DNA of 64,000 bases from Coriobacteriia bacterium (GTDB taxonomy: Bacteria > Actinomycetota > Coriobacteriia > Coriobacteriales > UMGS124), in contig JAGZEG010000013.1 in NCBI GenBank assembly GCA_018368455.1, positions 1 through 64,000 of the forward strand. The letters are read 5' to 3'. The notes beneath the pieces were generated by a model that had not been told where the DNA came from, ran no database searches, and saw only the letters and a list, made by a program, of their open reading frames with translations. Both the position numbers and the translations under genes were made by a program. How positions within the stretch are numbered: the first letter of the stretch is position 1; the number at the start of each line of letters is the position of its first letter. Below are positions 25,403 to 32,565 of this stretch, in pieces.

Positions 25403-26536
25403 ATGGCGGGCGAAGAGCAGAAGGACGTTGCGGCAGGCGCGCCGTCGGATGACACCCCGGGCCTCGTCGCCGGCAAAGTGGTTCCCCGCCACGGCGCTTA
25501 CGAGGCGCGTCGCTCCTCGACGGTGCTCGCGACGGTCATCAGCGTCGCCGTGCTGTTTGCCCTGTTCGTCGTCAGCCTCGGCCTGGGCCGCGCGATGATC
25601 CCGCCGGCGGAGGTGCTCGGCATCCTGGGCCAGCAGTTCTTCGGCATGCAGGGCGACTTCTCGCAGGGCAACGTCACCATCGTCATCAACGTGCGCCTGC
25701 CGCGCATCTGCGCCGCCATGCTCGTCGGCTCGGCGCTCGCCATCGCGGGCGCCACGTACCAGGGCCTCTTCAAGAACCCGATGGTCTCGCCCGACATCCT
25801 GGGCGCCTCGGCGGGCGCGAGCTTCGGCGCAGCCCTGGCGCTGCTGCTCACGAACGGCGGGGGAGGCATCGTCGAGACGAGCGCCTTCGTGCTGGGCTTC
25901 GTCGCCGTCATGCTCACGTACTTCTCGAGCAAGAGCATCGGCCACGGCACGAACATGACGCTGCTGCTCGTGCTGTGCGGCCTCATCGTCGGCACGCTGT
26001 TCCAGTCGTTCGTCTCCATCATCAAGTACACGGCCGACCCCGACTCGAAGCTGCCCGAGATCACGTACTGGCTCATGGGCTCCATCGCCAAGGTCACGTG
26101 GGCCGACCTCAAGATATTCCTCATCCCGTACGTCCTGGGCGCCGTGCCCCTGCTCCTGCTGCGCTGGCGCCTCAACACACTGGCGTTCGGCGACGCCGAG
26201 GCCGTGTCGCTCGGCGTGAACGTGCCGCTGCTGCGCGCGATCCTCATCCTGTGCTCGACGCTGCTCACGGCCGCCGTCGTCGCCATCGCGGGCGTCGTCG
26301 GGTGGGTCGGCCTCATCATCCCGCACATGGTGCGCTTCATCACGGGGCCGGACAACCGCGTCGTGCTGCCGCTGTCGCTCGTGTTCGGCGCCGGCTTCCT
26401 TGTGATCGTGGACACGGCGTGTCGCACGCTCATGGCGTCCGAGATCCCGCTGGGCATTCTGACGTCGATCATCGGCGCGCCGTTCTTCTTCTTCATCTTG
26501 CTCAAGACGCGCAAGGGGGGAGGTGAGCAGATATGA
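25403..26536 (+). CDS. FecCD/BtuC-type ABC importer permease
   Basis: Permease of an iron-complex, heme, cobalamin or metal-chelate importer, 377 residues with an N-terminal cytoplasmic extension of about 40 residues and nine or ten membrane segments. Family signatures include VRLPRICAAMLVGSALAIAG, GLFKNPMVSPDILGASAGAS and VGWVGLIIPHMVRFITGPDN, plus a conserved C-terminus (EIPLGILTSIIGAPFFF). The ATG at 25403 follows AGAGGAGAGG. It overlaps the ATPase gene by 4 nt (ATGA). The substrate cannot be told from the sequence. Confidence 0.9.
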   Translation: MAGEEQKDVAAGAPSDDTPGLVAGKVVPRHGAYEARRSSTVLATVISVAVLFALFVVSLGLGRAMIPPAEVLGILGQQFFGMQGDFSQGNVTIVINVRLPRICAAMLVGSALAIAGATYQGLFKNPMVSPDILGASAGASFGAALALLLTNGGGGIVETSAFVLGFVAVMLTYFSSKSIGHGTNMTLLLVLCGLIVGTLFQSFVSIIKYTADPDSKLPEITYWLMGSIAKVTWADLKIFLIPYVLGAVPLLLLRWRLNTLAFGDAEAVSLGVNVPLLRAILILCSTLLTAAVVAIAGVVGWVGLIIPHMVRFITGPDNRVVLPLSLVFGAGFLVIVDTACRTLMASEIPLGILTSIIGAPFFFFILLKTRKGGGEQI

Positions 26537-27315
26537 TCCTCGCGGCGGAGCACGTCGACTGCGGCTACAAGGGCCAGGCCATCCTGCACGACGTCGACCT
26601 GACGTTCAAGAGCGGCGAGGTCGTGTGCCTGCTCGGCCCCAACGGCGTGGGCAAGACGACGATGTTCAAGACGATGCTCGGCTTCCTCGCGCCGGTCAAG
26701 GGGCGCATCACCATCGACGGCAAGCCGCGCTCCGAGTTCACGCGCAAGCAGTTCGCCCAGCTCGTGGCCTACGTCCCGCAGCTGCACGAGCCCCCGTTTC
26801 CCTTCTCGGTGCTCGATGTCGTGCTGGCGGGCTGCGCCTCGCGCCTCGGCCCTCTGGCGACGCCTTCGAAGGAGGACTACGCCAAGGCCGAGGCCACGCT
26901 CGACGAGCTGGGCGTGAGCTACCTGCGCGACATGACGTTCACGGAGATCTCCGGCGGCGAGCAGCAGATGACGCTCGTCGCGCGCGCCCTGGTGCAGGAC
27001 CCCAAGATGCTCGTCATGGACGAGCCGACGGCGGCGCTGGACTTCGGCAACCAGGTGCGCGTGCTGTCGTGCGTGCGCCGGCTGGCGGCCGAGCAGGGGC
27101 GCGGCGTCATCATGACGTCGCACAACCCCGACCACGCCTTTTTGTGCTGCTCGCGCGCCGTGCTCATCAAGCGCGACCGCACGCTTATCGACGGCCCGGT
27201 CGACGACGTCGTGACGGAGGAGAACCTGCGCGCCGCCTACGGCATCCGCGTGCGCATCACGCAGGCGACCGGCGACGACGGCATGCCCATCAAGACGTGC
27301 GTGCCGCTGCTCTAA
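26533..27315 (+). CDS. FecE/BtuD-type ABC importer ATPase
   Basis: ATPase partner of the FecCD-type permease, 260 residues. It has Walker A GPNGVGKTT, Q-loop YVPQLHEPP, signature ISGGEQQMTLVARAL, Walker B MLVMDEPTAALD and switch His TSHNPDHA. The start codon overlaps the permease stop in ATGA. Its stop codon TAA shares its last A with the ATG of the binding-protein remnant at 27315. Confidence 0.93.
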   Translation: MILAAEHVDCGYKGQAILHDVDLTFKSGEVVCLLGPNGVGKTTMFKTMLGFLAPVKGRITIDGKPRSEFTRKQFAQLVAYVPQLHEPPFPFSVLDVVLAGCASRLGPLATPSKEDYAKAEATLDELGVSYLRDMTFTEISGGEQQMTLVARALVQDPKMLVMDEPTAALDFGNQVRVLSCVRRLAAEQGRGVIMTSHNPDHAFLCCSRAVLIKRDRTLIDGPVDDVVTEENLRAAYGIRVRITQATGDDGMPIKTCVPLL

Positions 27316-27470
27316 TGCTCAAGAACGCCGAGGGCCTCGTGGCCACGCGCCGCACGCCCAAGGCGACGGTGGCGCTCCGCCATCGCCGAGAGGCAGACAA
27401 GACTCTCTCTTGTTTGGCTGAGCGAGGGCTCACTGGACTCTCTCGTGCACGATTTTGGGAGAAATGGTGA
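27315..27470 (+). pseudogene. Remnant of a second substrate-binding protein gene
   Basis: The reading MLKNAEGLVATRRTPKA, starting at the ATG that overlaps the ATPase stop, matches MLTNAEGIVATHCDPKA inside the intact binding protein (DNA at about 27908). About 55 nt are clearly similar; the rest of the 51-codon frame is unrelated. It looks like an internal fragment of a deleted paralogue, left by recombination between two tandem binding-protein genes. It is unlikely to make a functional product. Confidence 0.7.
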
Positions 27471-27596
27471 GTCCTTCGTTGTTATTTGGTACTGATGGGT
27501 GAATGGTCGAGCCTCTTTCCTTGCGTAAACCTAGGATACGCGCTAGGCGAGTCCGAAGGGGCTTGCGAAGGAAACCGCGCGTCCGCAAGGACTCAC
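27469..27596 (+). promoter_or_regulatory. Candidate structured leader RNA before the binding-protein gene
   Basis: GTGAGTCCTT at about 27469-27478 pairs with AAGGACTCAC (about 27586-27595), closing a domain. Inside it, TTTCCTT can pair with AAGGAAA, and CCTAG with CTAGG. A further imperfect hairpin, GGCCTC...GAGGCC, lies at about 27602-27637 before the ribosome binding site. The multi-helix layout looks like a riboswitch or other cis-regulatory RNA, but no known family signature is recognised. There is no gene in this 356-bp gap other than the remnant above. Confidence 0.45.
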
Positions 27597-27671
27597 GGCG
27601 TGGCCTCTGAGCTGCGGGAATACCGAGCTTTGAGGCCATGGATACGCCAAGAGGGAAGAAGGACGATTCTG

Positions 27672-28937
27672 ATGAACGATGAGATGCGTCTGACGCGCAG
27701 GGGTTTTCTGGGTCTGGCCGGCGCCGCGGGCGTTGCTGCCCTGGCCGGCGCGACGCTGGGCATGGGCGACGGGGCCCAGGCTCGCGCCGCTGAGGCCGCC
27801 GAAGGCACGCAGGTCGTGACGGACATGGGCGGCACCGAGGTCACGGTGCCGGTCGAGCCCAAGACGTACGCCGATGGCTGGTACGCCCACAACGAGGTCT
27901 CCATCATGCTGACGAACGCCGAGGGCATCGTCGCGACGCACTGCGACCCCAAGGCGTACAAGTGGATGTACAAGGTCTGCCCGAACATGAACAACGCCGT
28001 CGTCACGTTCGGCAAGGACTTCAACTACGAGGACCTCGTGCAGCTTGCCCCGCAGGTCGTGTTCGACTCGACCGACGACCTGCGCGAGAAGCTGGCCAGC
28101 GTTGACATGCCGCTCGTGAACTGCATGTTCAAGACGTTCGAGGAGATGGAGCAGTCCATCACGCTGACGGCCCAGGTGTTCGGCGGCGAGGCGCCGGCCA
28201 TCGCCGAGAAGTACAACGCCGAGCTCGAGCAGACGCTCGCCGACATCAAGGCGGTCACCGACCCGATCGCCGAGGCTGATCGCCCGAAGGTGCTGCACGG
28301 CAACTCGGTGTACACGATGACGCTCGACGGCACGGGCACGATCATCGACGACTGGATCTCCGTCGCCGGCGGCGTGAACGCCAACCCCGAGTCCACGACG
28401 GGCAACGCCCAGGCGCAGTTCTCCCTGGAGCAGATCATCTCGTGGAACCCTGACGTCATCATCACGGGCAAGGCTGACGAGGTCGACCAGATCCTGAACG
28501 ACCCGAACTGGGCCTCGATTGCCGCCGTCCAGAACGGTGCCGTCTACGTGAACCCGAAGGGCGTGTTCGGCTGGGATCGCTACGGCGTCGAGGAGCTGCT
28601 GCAGATCCAGTGGGCCGCTGCTCAGCTGCATCCCGACCTGTTCCCTGACCTGCAGATCGAGCAGAAGGTCAAGGACTTCTACAAGACGTACCTGCGCTAC
28701 GACCTGACTGACGACGACGTGGAGCGCATCCTGCACGCCCAGGATCCCGCCGAGGACGGTGCCGCCGCGCCGGAGGCTGCCGCCTCCGAGAAGGCCCCCG
28801 CTGCGAGCGCTGCTGCCGAGTCCGGTAAGGCTGACTCTTCTGCCAAGGGCGACGCTGCCGAGAGCGGTAAGGCGAGCGCTCCCGCAGAGGGTGGCGCCGC
28901 ATCTGCCGCTGGCGACTCCGCGAAGGCGGAGAAGTAG
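27672..28937 (+). CDS. Tat-exported ABC importer substrate-binding protein
   Basis: Binding protein (421 residues) for the FecCD-type importer encoded upstream. A Tat signal LTRRGFLGLAGAAGVAALAG (RR at 9-10) replaces the usual lipoprotein signal, and no lipobox is evident. The mature part shows the type III binding-protein fold (VVTDMGGTEVTVPVEPK, LAPQVVFDSTDDLREKL, WNPDVIITGKADEVDQIL). The last 65 residues or so are a low-complexity Ala/Glu/Lys/Ser/Gly tail, probably a flexible wall-spanning or surface region. The ATG at 27672 has GAAGGAC upstream. The substrate is possibly a metal chelate, heme or corrinoid. Confidence 0.88.
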   Translation: MNDEMRLTRRGFLGLAGAAGVAALAGATLGMGDGAQARAAEAAEGTQVVTDMGGTEVTVPVEPKTYADGWYAHNEVSIMLTNAEGIVATHCDPKAYKWMYKVCPNMNNAVVTFGKDFNYEDLVQLAPQVVFDSTDDLREKLASVDMPLVNCMFKTFEEMEQSITLTAQVFGGEAPAIAEKYNAELEQTLADIKAVTDPIAEADRPKVLHGNSVYTMTLDGTGTIIDDWISVAGGVNANPESTTGNAQAQFSLEQIISWNPDVIITGKADEVDQILNDPNWASIAAVQNGAVYVNPKGVFGWDRYGVEELLQIQWAAAQLHPDLFPDLQIEQKVKDFYKTYLRYDLTDDDVERILHAQDPAEDGAAAPEAAASEKAPAASAAAESGKADSSAKGDAAESGKASAPAEGGAASAAGDSAKAEK

Positions 28938-28983
28938 CGCGACGCGTTGCGCTGCGTGGGACCCAGGACTGGTGTGAGACTAG

Positions 28984-29023
28984 GGCCGCGACCGTGCCGG
29001 GGAGGCGGGGTCGCGGCCTTTTT
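28984..29023 (+). terminator. Rho-independent terminator of the importer operon
   Basis: GGCCGCGACC (28984-28993) pairs with GGTCGCGGCC (29009-29018), followed by TTTTT (29019-29023). Confidence 0.93.
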
Positions 29024-29043
29024 GCCCGCGCCCCTTTCTGGCG

Positions 29044-29075
29044 CTACACCCTACCTTTTTGGTAGATATGTGTAG
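29044..29075. other. Nested hairpin
   Basis: CTACAC (29044-29049) pairs with GTGTAG (29070-29075), and inside it CTACC (29051-29055) pairs with GGTAG (29061-29065) around TTTTT. It lies between the importer terminator and the promoter at 29121. Its function is unknown. Confidence 0.5.
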
Positions 29076-29120
29076 GAATCATGAGTAGGAAACCACGGCT
29101 AACTTTTGAGTTTGATGATG

Positions 29121-29149
29121 TTGACAGGGCAGGCGGCGCAGCGTATTGT
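29121..29149 (+). promoter_or_regulatory. Consensus sigma-70-type promoter
   Basis: TTGACA (29121-29126) and TATTGT (29144-29149) are separated by exactly 17 bp. The start site would be about 29156. No protein gene follows for 1 kb on this strand; the hairpin array does. The -35 box is a perfect match. Confidence 0.65.
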
Positions 29150-29156
29150 ACGTGCC

Positions 29157-29562
29157 AGCAATCAGGAGTTAGCCAATAAGAACTCCTGAGCACAGCGAAC
29201 GAGCTGCGGAAATGATCGAGAGAACGACGCGGCCAGACGCTTTGCACGCTGTGATTTGCCTCCCTCTCCTTGGGGGCCCGGTCTTTCCGGGCCGGGCTCC
29301 CACCTCCCTTGCCTCCCTCTCCTGGGACCCCGGGCAACCGGGGTTCCCTCCCAAGGGAAGCACGGGAGCTGGCGCGCCCTTCGGTCGCCGATGCGCGCCG
29401 CCACTGACATCGCCTCCCTCTCCCAGGGGCCACGGTTTCCCGCCGTGGCCCCCTCCCAAGGGGATCGCGCCGTCTTACTTCGGGCGCGAGGAGCCGATGC
29501 CGTCCACAACTCGCCTCCCTCTCCCAGGGCTCCGGTCTCCCGCCGGGGCCCCTCCCTTTTTT
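29157..29562 (+). ncRNA. Candidate noncoding RNA with four CCUCCC-bracketed hairpins
   Basis: The predicted transcript starts just after the promoter at 29121-29149 and meets a hairpin at once (TCAGGAGTT 29162-29170 with AACTCCTGA 29181-29189). Four repeated units follow. Each starts GCCTCCCTCTCC, contains a GC hairpin and ends in CCTCCC. Leading CCTCCC copies are at 29259, 29312, 29413 and 29514; trailing copies are at 29303, 29347, 29452 and 29551. The hairpins are 29275-29293, 29327-29344, 29426-29452 (10-bp perfect stem) and about 29528-29549. Extra stems GGCGCGC/GCGCGCC and CGCGCC/GGCGCG lie between units 2-3 and 3-4. The last unit ends in CTCCCTTTTTT, like a terminator. CCUCCC can pair with Shine-Dalgarno sequences. 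Confidence 0.55.
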
Positions 29563-29570
29563 GGGGACCG

Positions 29571-30129
29571 CGCGGCTGCCCGAGGGGCTCGGGCGACGCG
29601 CGGGCTTCTTCCGAGGATGGCTGGCGTGAGGTTTGGGCGCTCGCTGGGCGACGCTCGGGCTTTGGGGGATGGACGTGAGGGCCGCGTCCTGTCCCGGTCG
29701 AGACGAGCGCCCTCGGGGAGCGGGCGAGTCCTGCGGGATCTGGCGGCGTGCGATCCGGGGCGGAGCGAGGGGGCGTTCCGCAGGGCGGCAGCTGCTTCGG
29801 GCCGCGCTTTTTTGGAGCGCTGCAGGAGAAGAGGCGTTTCGCGGACAGGAATGCGGATCGTGTATGGGCGCGCTGCTGGGCTGCGGGGCCCGTCGGGCGA
29901 TCCTGCTTGCATGCGATCAGAAAACCGCAGGTGGCGTCCCTGCTTCCATCTCGAGCGATTTCCTATCTAGGTGAGGGTATTGTGCACGCCCTGGCTTTCT
30001 GGCCAGGGATGGCTTGCTTGGCGACGGGGCATCTCGCGCGTGTGGGATCTGCCCGCAGGCTGCGCCCTCTCGCAAGACGTTCGCACCCCGGCTGCGGGCA
30101 TCCACGGCTCCCGGCGGTTCTCGGCGCGC
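29571..30129. other. Gene-free GC-rich stretch
   Basis: No convincing gene is seen between the hairpin array and the Crp/Fnr gene. The open frames here are explained by GC content and lack ribosome binding sites or recognisable domains. A copy of the AAACCGCAGGT motif occurs at about 29922-29932, but no inverted-repeat arms flank it. Confidence 0.4.
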
Positions 30130-30927
30130 CTATCGCAGCTCGAATGTCGCGCGGTCGAAGTCGATGAGGCCCTCGGCGCGCATCTTGGCGAGCTCGTGGC
30201 TCAGGGCGCTGCGGTCGACGCAGAGGTAGTCGGCGAGCTGCTGGCGATTGAACGGGACGCCGAATGTGCGCGCTCCGGCTCCCTGCGCCTGTGTGGAGAG
30301 GAAGCTGAGCACCCGTGCCCGGATCGTCCGGGGCGTAATGTCACGGATCTTGTTGCTAAGCTGCAGGTTTTTGGCGGCGATGGTTCCGAGCAGATTGCGT
30401 ATAAGTCGCGCGTGAAACGGACAGGCCGACGGGCACGACGTCAGCGCGCGCCCGACGTCGAGCAGCAGGATGGTGCTGTCCTCGGCGGCGCGCACGTCGA
30501 CGCCCATCGTGGCGCCCGGAACGCAGGCGTATGCCTCGCCGAACGTCTCGCCGAACGCTGCGCGCCCCAAAATGCTGCGAGCTCCCCATGCGTCCGTCCG
30601 CTCCACAACGACGCTGCCTGCGATGACGAGCCCGATGCTGCGTGCATCGTCTCCCTCGCGAAGCGCGTACTCTCCCGCTGCGAGGACGCGTCGCCGCGCG
30701 TCGAGGCACGTGAGCATCGAGGAGACTTCCTGGGCCGAGATGCCCAGAAACAACGGTGTTCTTGCCAGCGCCTCGCAGGGGAGGTCGGGGCTCGAGGCGG
30801 GGCGCACGGATGCCGTTTGCGACTTCGCGCTGGTTTCGGCTTCGCCACGCGCCCGGCTGCATGGCGTTGGAACTTCGGGCGTATCGGGATTTGTGGCGTG
30901 AAGCGTGCCGGATGGTTGGGCATCCAT
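30130..30927 (-). CDS. Crp/Fnr family regulator, HcpR-like by context
   Basis: Crp/Fnr regulator of 265 residues. A disordered N-terminal stretch of about 55 residues precedes the cyclic-nucleotide-binding-type sensor domain (TPLFLGISAQEVSSML, then FGETFGEAYAC). The dimer helix (CPFHARLIRNLLGTIAAKN) and the winged helix-turn-helix (FNRQQLADYLCVDRSALSHE) follow. No four-Cys Fnr-type iron-sulfur motif is seen at the N-terminus. The ATG at 30927 has AGAGGA 6 nt upstream. It is divergent from the ferredoxin and hcp genes, the arrangement known for HcpR, a nitrosative-stress regulator. The assignment rests on context and on the operator at 31032. Confidence 0.8.
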   Translation of the reverse strand: MDAQPSGTLHATNPDTPEVPTPCSRARGEAETSAKSQTASVRPASSPDLPCEALARTPLFLGISAQEVSSMLTCLDARRRVLAAGEYALREGDDARSIGLVIAGSVVVERTDAWGARSILGRAAFGETFGEAYACVPGATMGVDVRAAEDSTILLLDVGRALTSCPSACPFHARLIRNLLGTIAAKNLQLSNKIRDITPRTIRARVLSFLSTQAQGAGARTFGVPFNRQQLADYLCVDRSALSHELAKMRAEGLIDFDRATFELR

Positions 30928-31031
30928 GGCGTTCCTCTCGAAGCGCTCAGGCTGTGTGGCCCTGGGTGGTAGGCGCATGTTTCGATGCCATCCTAGCGGC
31001 ATTTGTGAGTGCGGCAACTTTTTCTCCGATA

Positions 31032-31073
31032 GTTGTAATAACAACAGAAATGAGCGAAGAGACTCAGTAGAGT
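31032..31073 (+). promoter_or_regulatory. Crp/Fnr-type operator and promoter of the ferredoxin gene
   Basis: GTTGT-AATA-ACAAC (31032-31045) is a perfect inverted repeat with the 5-4-5 spacing of Fnr-family sites. TAGAGT at 31068-31073 is a plausible -10 box, giving a start near 31080. The operator centre (31038.5) then lies at about -41.5, the classical class II activator position. It is in the 183-bp divergent region between the regulator and its likely target. Confidence 0.6.
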
Positions 31074-31110
31074 GCTGGGAGGAGTCGGAGTTGGAAGGGA
31101 CACGCCAGAG

Positions 31111-32073
31111 ATGATGCGGACGATCGTTCATATAGATGAGGCGCTATGCAATGGCTGCGGAGCCTGCGCGCGGGCCTGTCACGAAGGCGCCATCGCGATG
31201 GTGGGTGGCAAGGCTCGGCTCATCCGCGACGATTACTGCGATGGCCTTGGGGACTGTCTGCCCGCATGCCCGGCGGGCGCCATCTCGTTCGAGGAGCGCG
31301 AGGCGGCCGAATATGACGAGGCAGCCGTTGCGGCGCATCTGGCGGGGCTCGCGGCCGAGGGGCAGGCCGGCGCTTCCACGATATCCGCGCGCGCGGGATG
31401 CCCGGGAGCGAGGCCGCGCGTTTTGCGCCAGGTGGGCGCCGCCTCGCGGGGCGGTGGCTCGCCCTCGGGCGGGGCGCGTCCCTCTGTGGTGGACCCGCGC
31501 GATTTCGCGTCGTCCCCGCTTGGCTGGGTGACGTCTCCGGCTGCGGGCGGCGATCCGCTCGGGTTGGCGGGTGCCCCCGATGCGTGGGAGTGCGATGCTG
31601 CGACCGGCAGCCCTTGCATGCAAGCCGCTCCGGCATCTTCGCTCGGCGGTTCCGGCGCGCCCGGGCAGCTCGATCCGCGCTCCCCAGCCGCCCAGGCAGC
31701 CTGTCCTTCGCAGCTGGCGCAGTGGCCGTGCCAGATCAGGCTCGCTCCCGTCAGCGCGCCGTACTTTCAGGGCGCCGACTTGCTCGTCGCCGCCGACTGC
31801 ACGGCGTTCGCCTACGCGAGCCTGCACCGCGACTTCATGGCGGGACGCGTCACGCTCATCGGGTGCCCCAAGCTCGACGCCGTGGACTACGCGGAGAAGC
31901 TCGGCGCCATCCTGCGGGCCAACGACGTGCGCAGCGTGACGCTCGTGCGCATGGAGGTGCCGTGCTGCGGCGGGCTGGAGCGGGCGGTCTGCCGTGCCAT
32001 CGAGGCAGGCGGGAGGGACGTTCCCTTCGCGTCCGTCACGATCTCGTGCGATGGACGCGTGCTGGAACCGTGA
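31111..32073 (+). CDS. Ferredoxin-like protein with long linker, linked to hcp
   Basis: Iron-sulfur protein of 320 residues. Residues 1-65 hold two 4Fe-4S-type motifs, CNGCGACARACHEG and CDGLGDCLPACPAG. Residues 85-215 or so are a low-complexity Ala/Gly/Pro/Ser linker. The C-terminal 100 residues carry Cys motifs GCPKLDAVDY and PCCGGLE, which may bind another cofactor. It probably passes electrons to, or works with, hybrid cluster protein encoded next. The start is taken at the first of two adjacent ATG codons (31111), after GGAAGGGA. The long linker is unusual for this family and may be lineage-specific. Confidence 0.8.
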   Translation: MMRTIVHIDEALCNGCGACARACHEGAIAMVGGKARLIRDDYCDGLGDCLPACPAGAISFEEREAAEYDEAAVAAHLAGLAAEGQAGASTISARAGCPGARPRVLRQVGAASRGGGSPSGGARPSVVDPRDFASSPLGWVTSPAAGGDPLGLAGAPDAWECDAATGSPCMQAAPASSLGGSGAPGQLDPRSPAAQAACPSQLAQWPCQIRLAPVSAPYFQGADLLVAADCTAFAYASLHRDFMAGRVTLIGCPKLDAVDYAEKLGAILRANDVRSVTLVRMEVPCCGGLERAVCRAIEAGGRDVPFASVTISCDGRVLEP

Positions 32074-32202
32074 TCGTTCCGCGCGGGGGTACTCGGGGCT
32101 GCGGCGGGGCGGGGGCATGGCCTTGGGTACTCCGGTCGCTCCGCTCCGGGTGCTCCGGCGTTACCCGCGCCATCCTCGGGGCCCACGACGTCACCTCCGG
32201 GT

Positions 32203-32442
32203 GGCCCAAATCCGCGGTTCTGCGAGGTTTTGCAAAACTGCTTTCCAAAAATGGGCGCGCTTTGCGGCTGTGCGAGGTTTGCGCGGGCATGCAGGGGGTA
32301 CCACAGGCCCGCCACCTGCGGAAACGCTAGCGCCAGCTAGTAGCAACGCGAAATCGCGCCCCGCAAATCGTGCACGACCGCAAAACGCGCCCCAAATCGC
32401 GGCCCCATTTTGCAAAACCTCGCAGGGCCGCGTGTTTTGACC
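32203..32442. repeat. Nested inverted-repeat element, copy B (240 bp)
   Basis: Outer arms are 32203-32238 and 32407-32442, inner arms 32248-32283 and 32362-32397. All are 36 nt, with 9-nt spacers on both sides, the same geometry as copy A. TGCGAGGTTTTGCAAAA is present in both orientations. The loop contains ACCTGCGG at 32314-32321. It lies in the 492-bp gap between the ferredoxin gene and hcp, 129 bp after the former's stop, so any co-transcription of hcp must read through it. Confidence 0.88.
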
Positions 32443-32450
32443 GAGGGGCG

Positions 32451-32480
32451 GAGGTCTCGCGCCCAGTACGCCGAGACCTC
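32451..32480. other. Hairpin in the hcp leader
   Basis: GAGGTCTCG (32451-32459) pairs perfectly with CGAGACCTC (32472-32480), immediately after repeat copy B and 85 bp before hcp. It could be a leader structure or a weak terminator. Confidence 0.5.
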
Positions 32481-32565
32481 AGCGCGACGTCGTGACGCTG
32501 CGGGGATGCCTGGGGCCCTGCGCCCAGAGCGACGAGACTTCAGAGAGAAGAGAGAGGAACTCACG

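Noticed and set aside
27469..27596. Leader before the binding-protein gene considered as a cobalamin riboswitch.
   Set aside because: The conserved cobalamin-riboswitch core blocks (such as the GCCACTG box) are not present, so only an unnamed structured leader is claimed.
29258..29556. Repeats at 29258, 29311, 29412 and 29513 considered as a CRISPR array.
   Set aside because: Spacing is irregular (53, 101, 101 bp), the units contain internal hairpins that differ in sequence, and no cas genes are present.
29922..29932. AAACCGCAGGT motif identical to the centre of the palindromic elements.
   Set aside because: No inverted-repeat arms could be found on either side, so it is treated as a chance or decayed occurrence.
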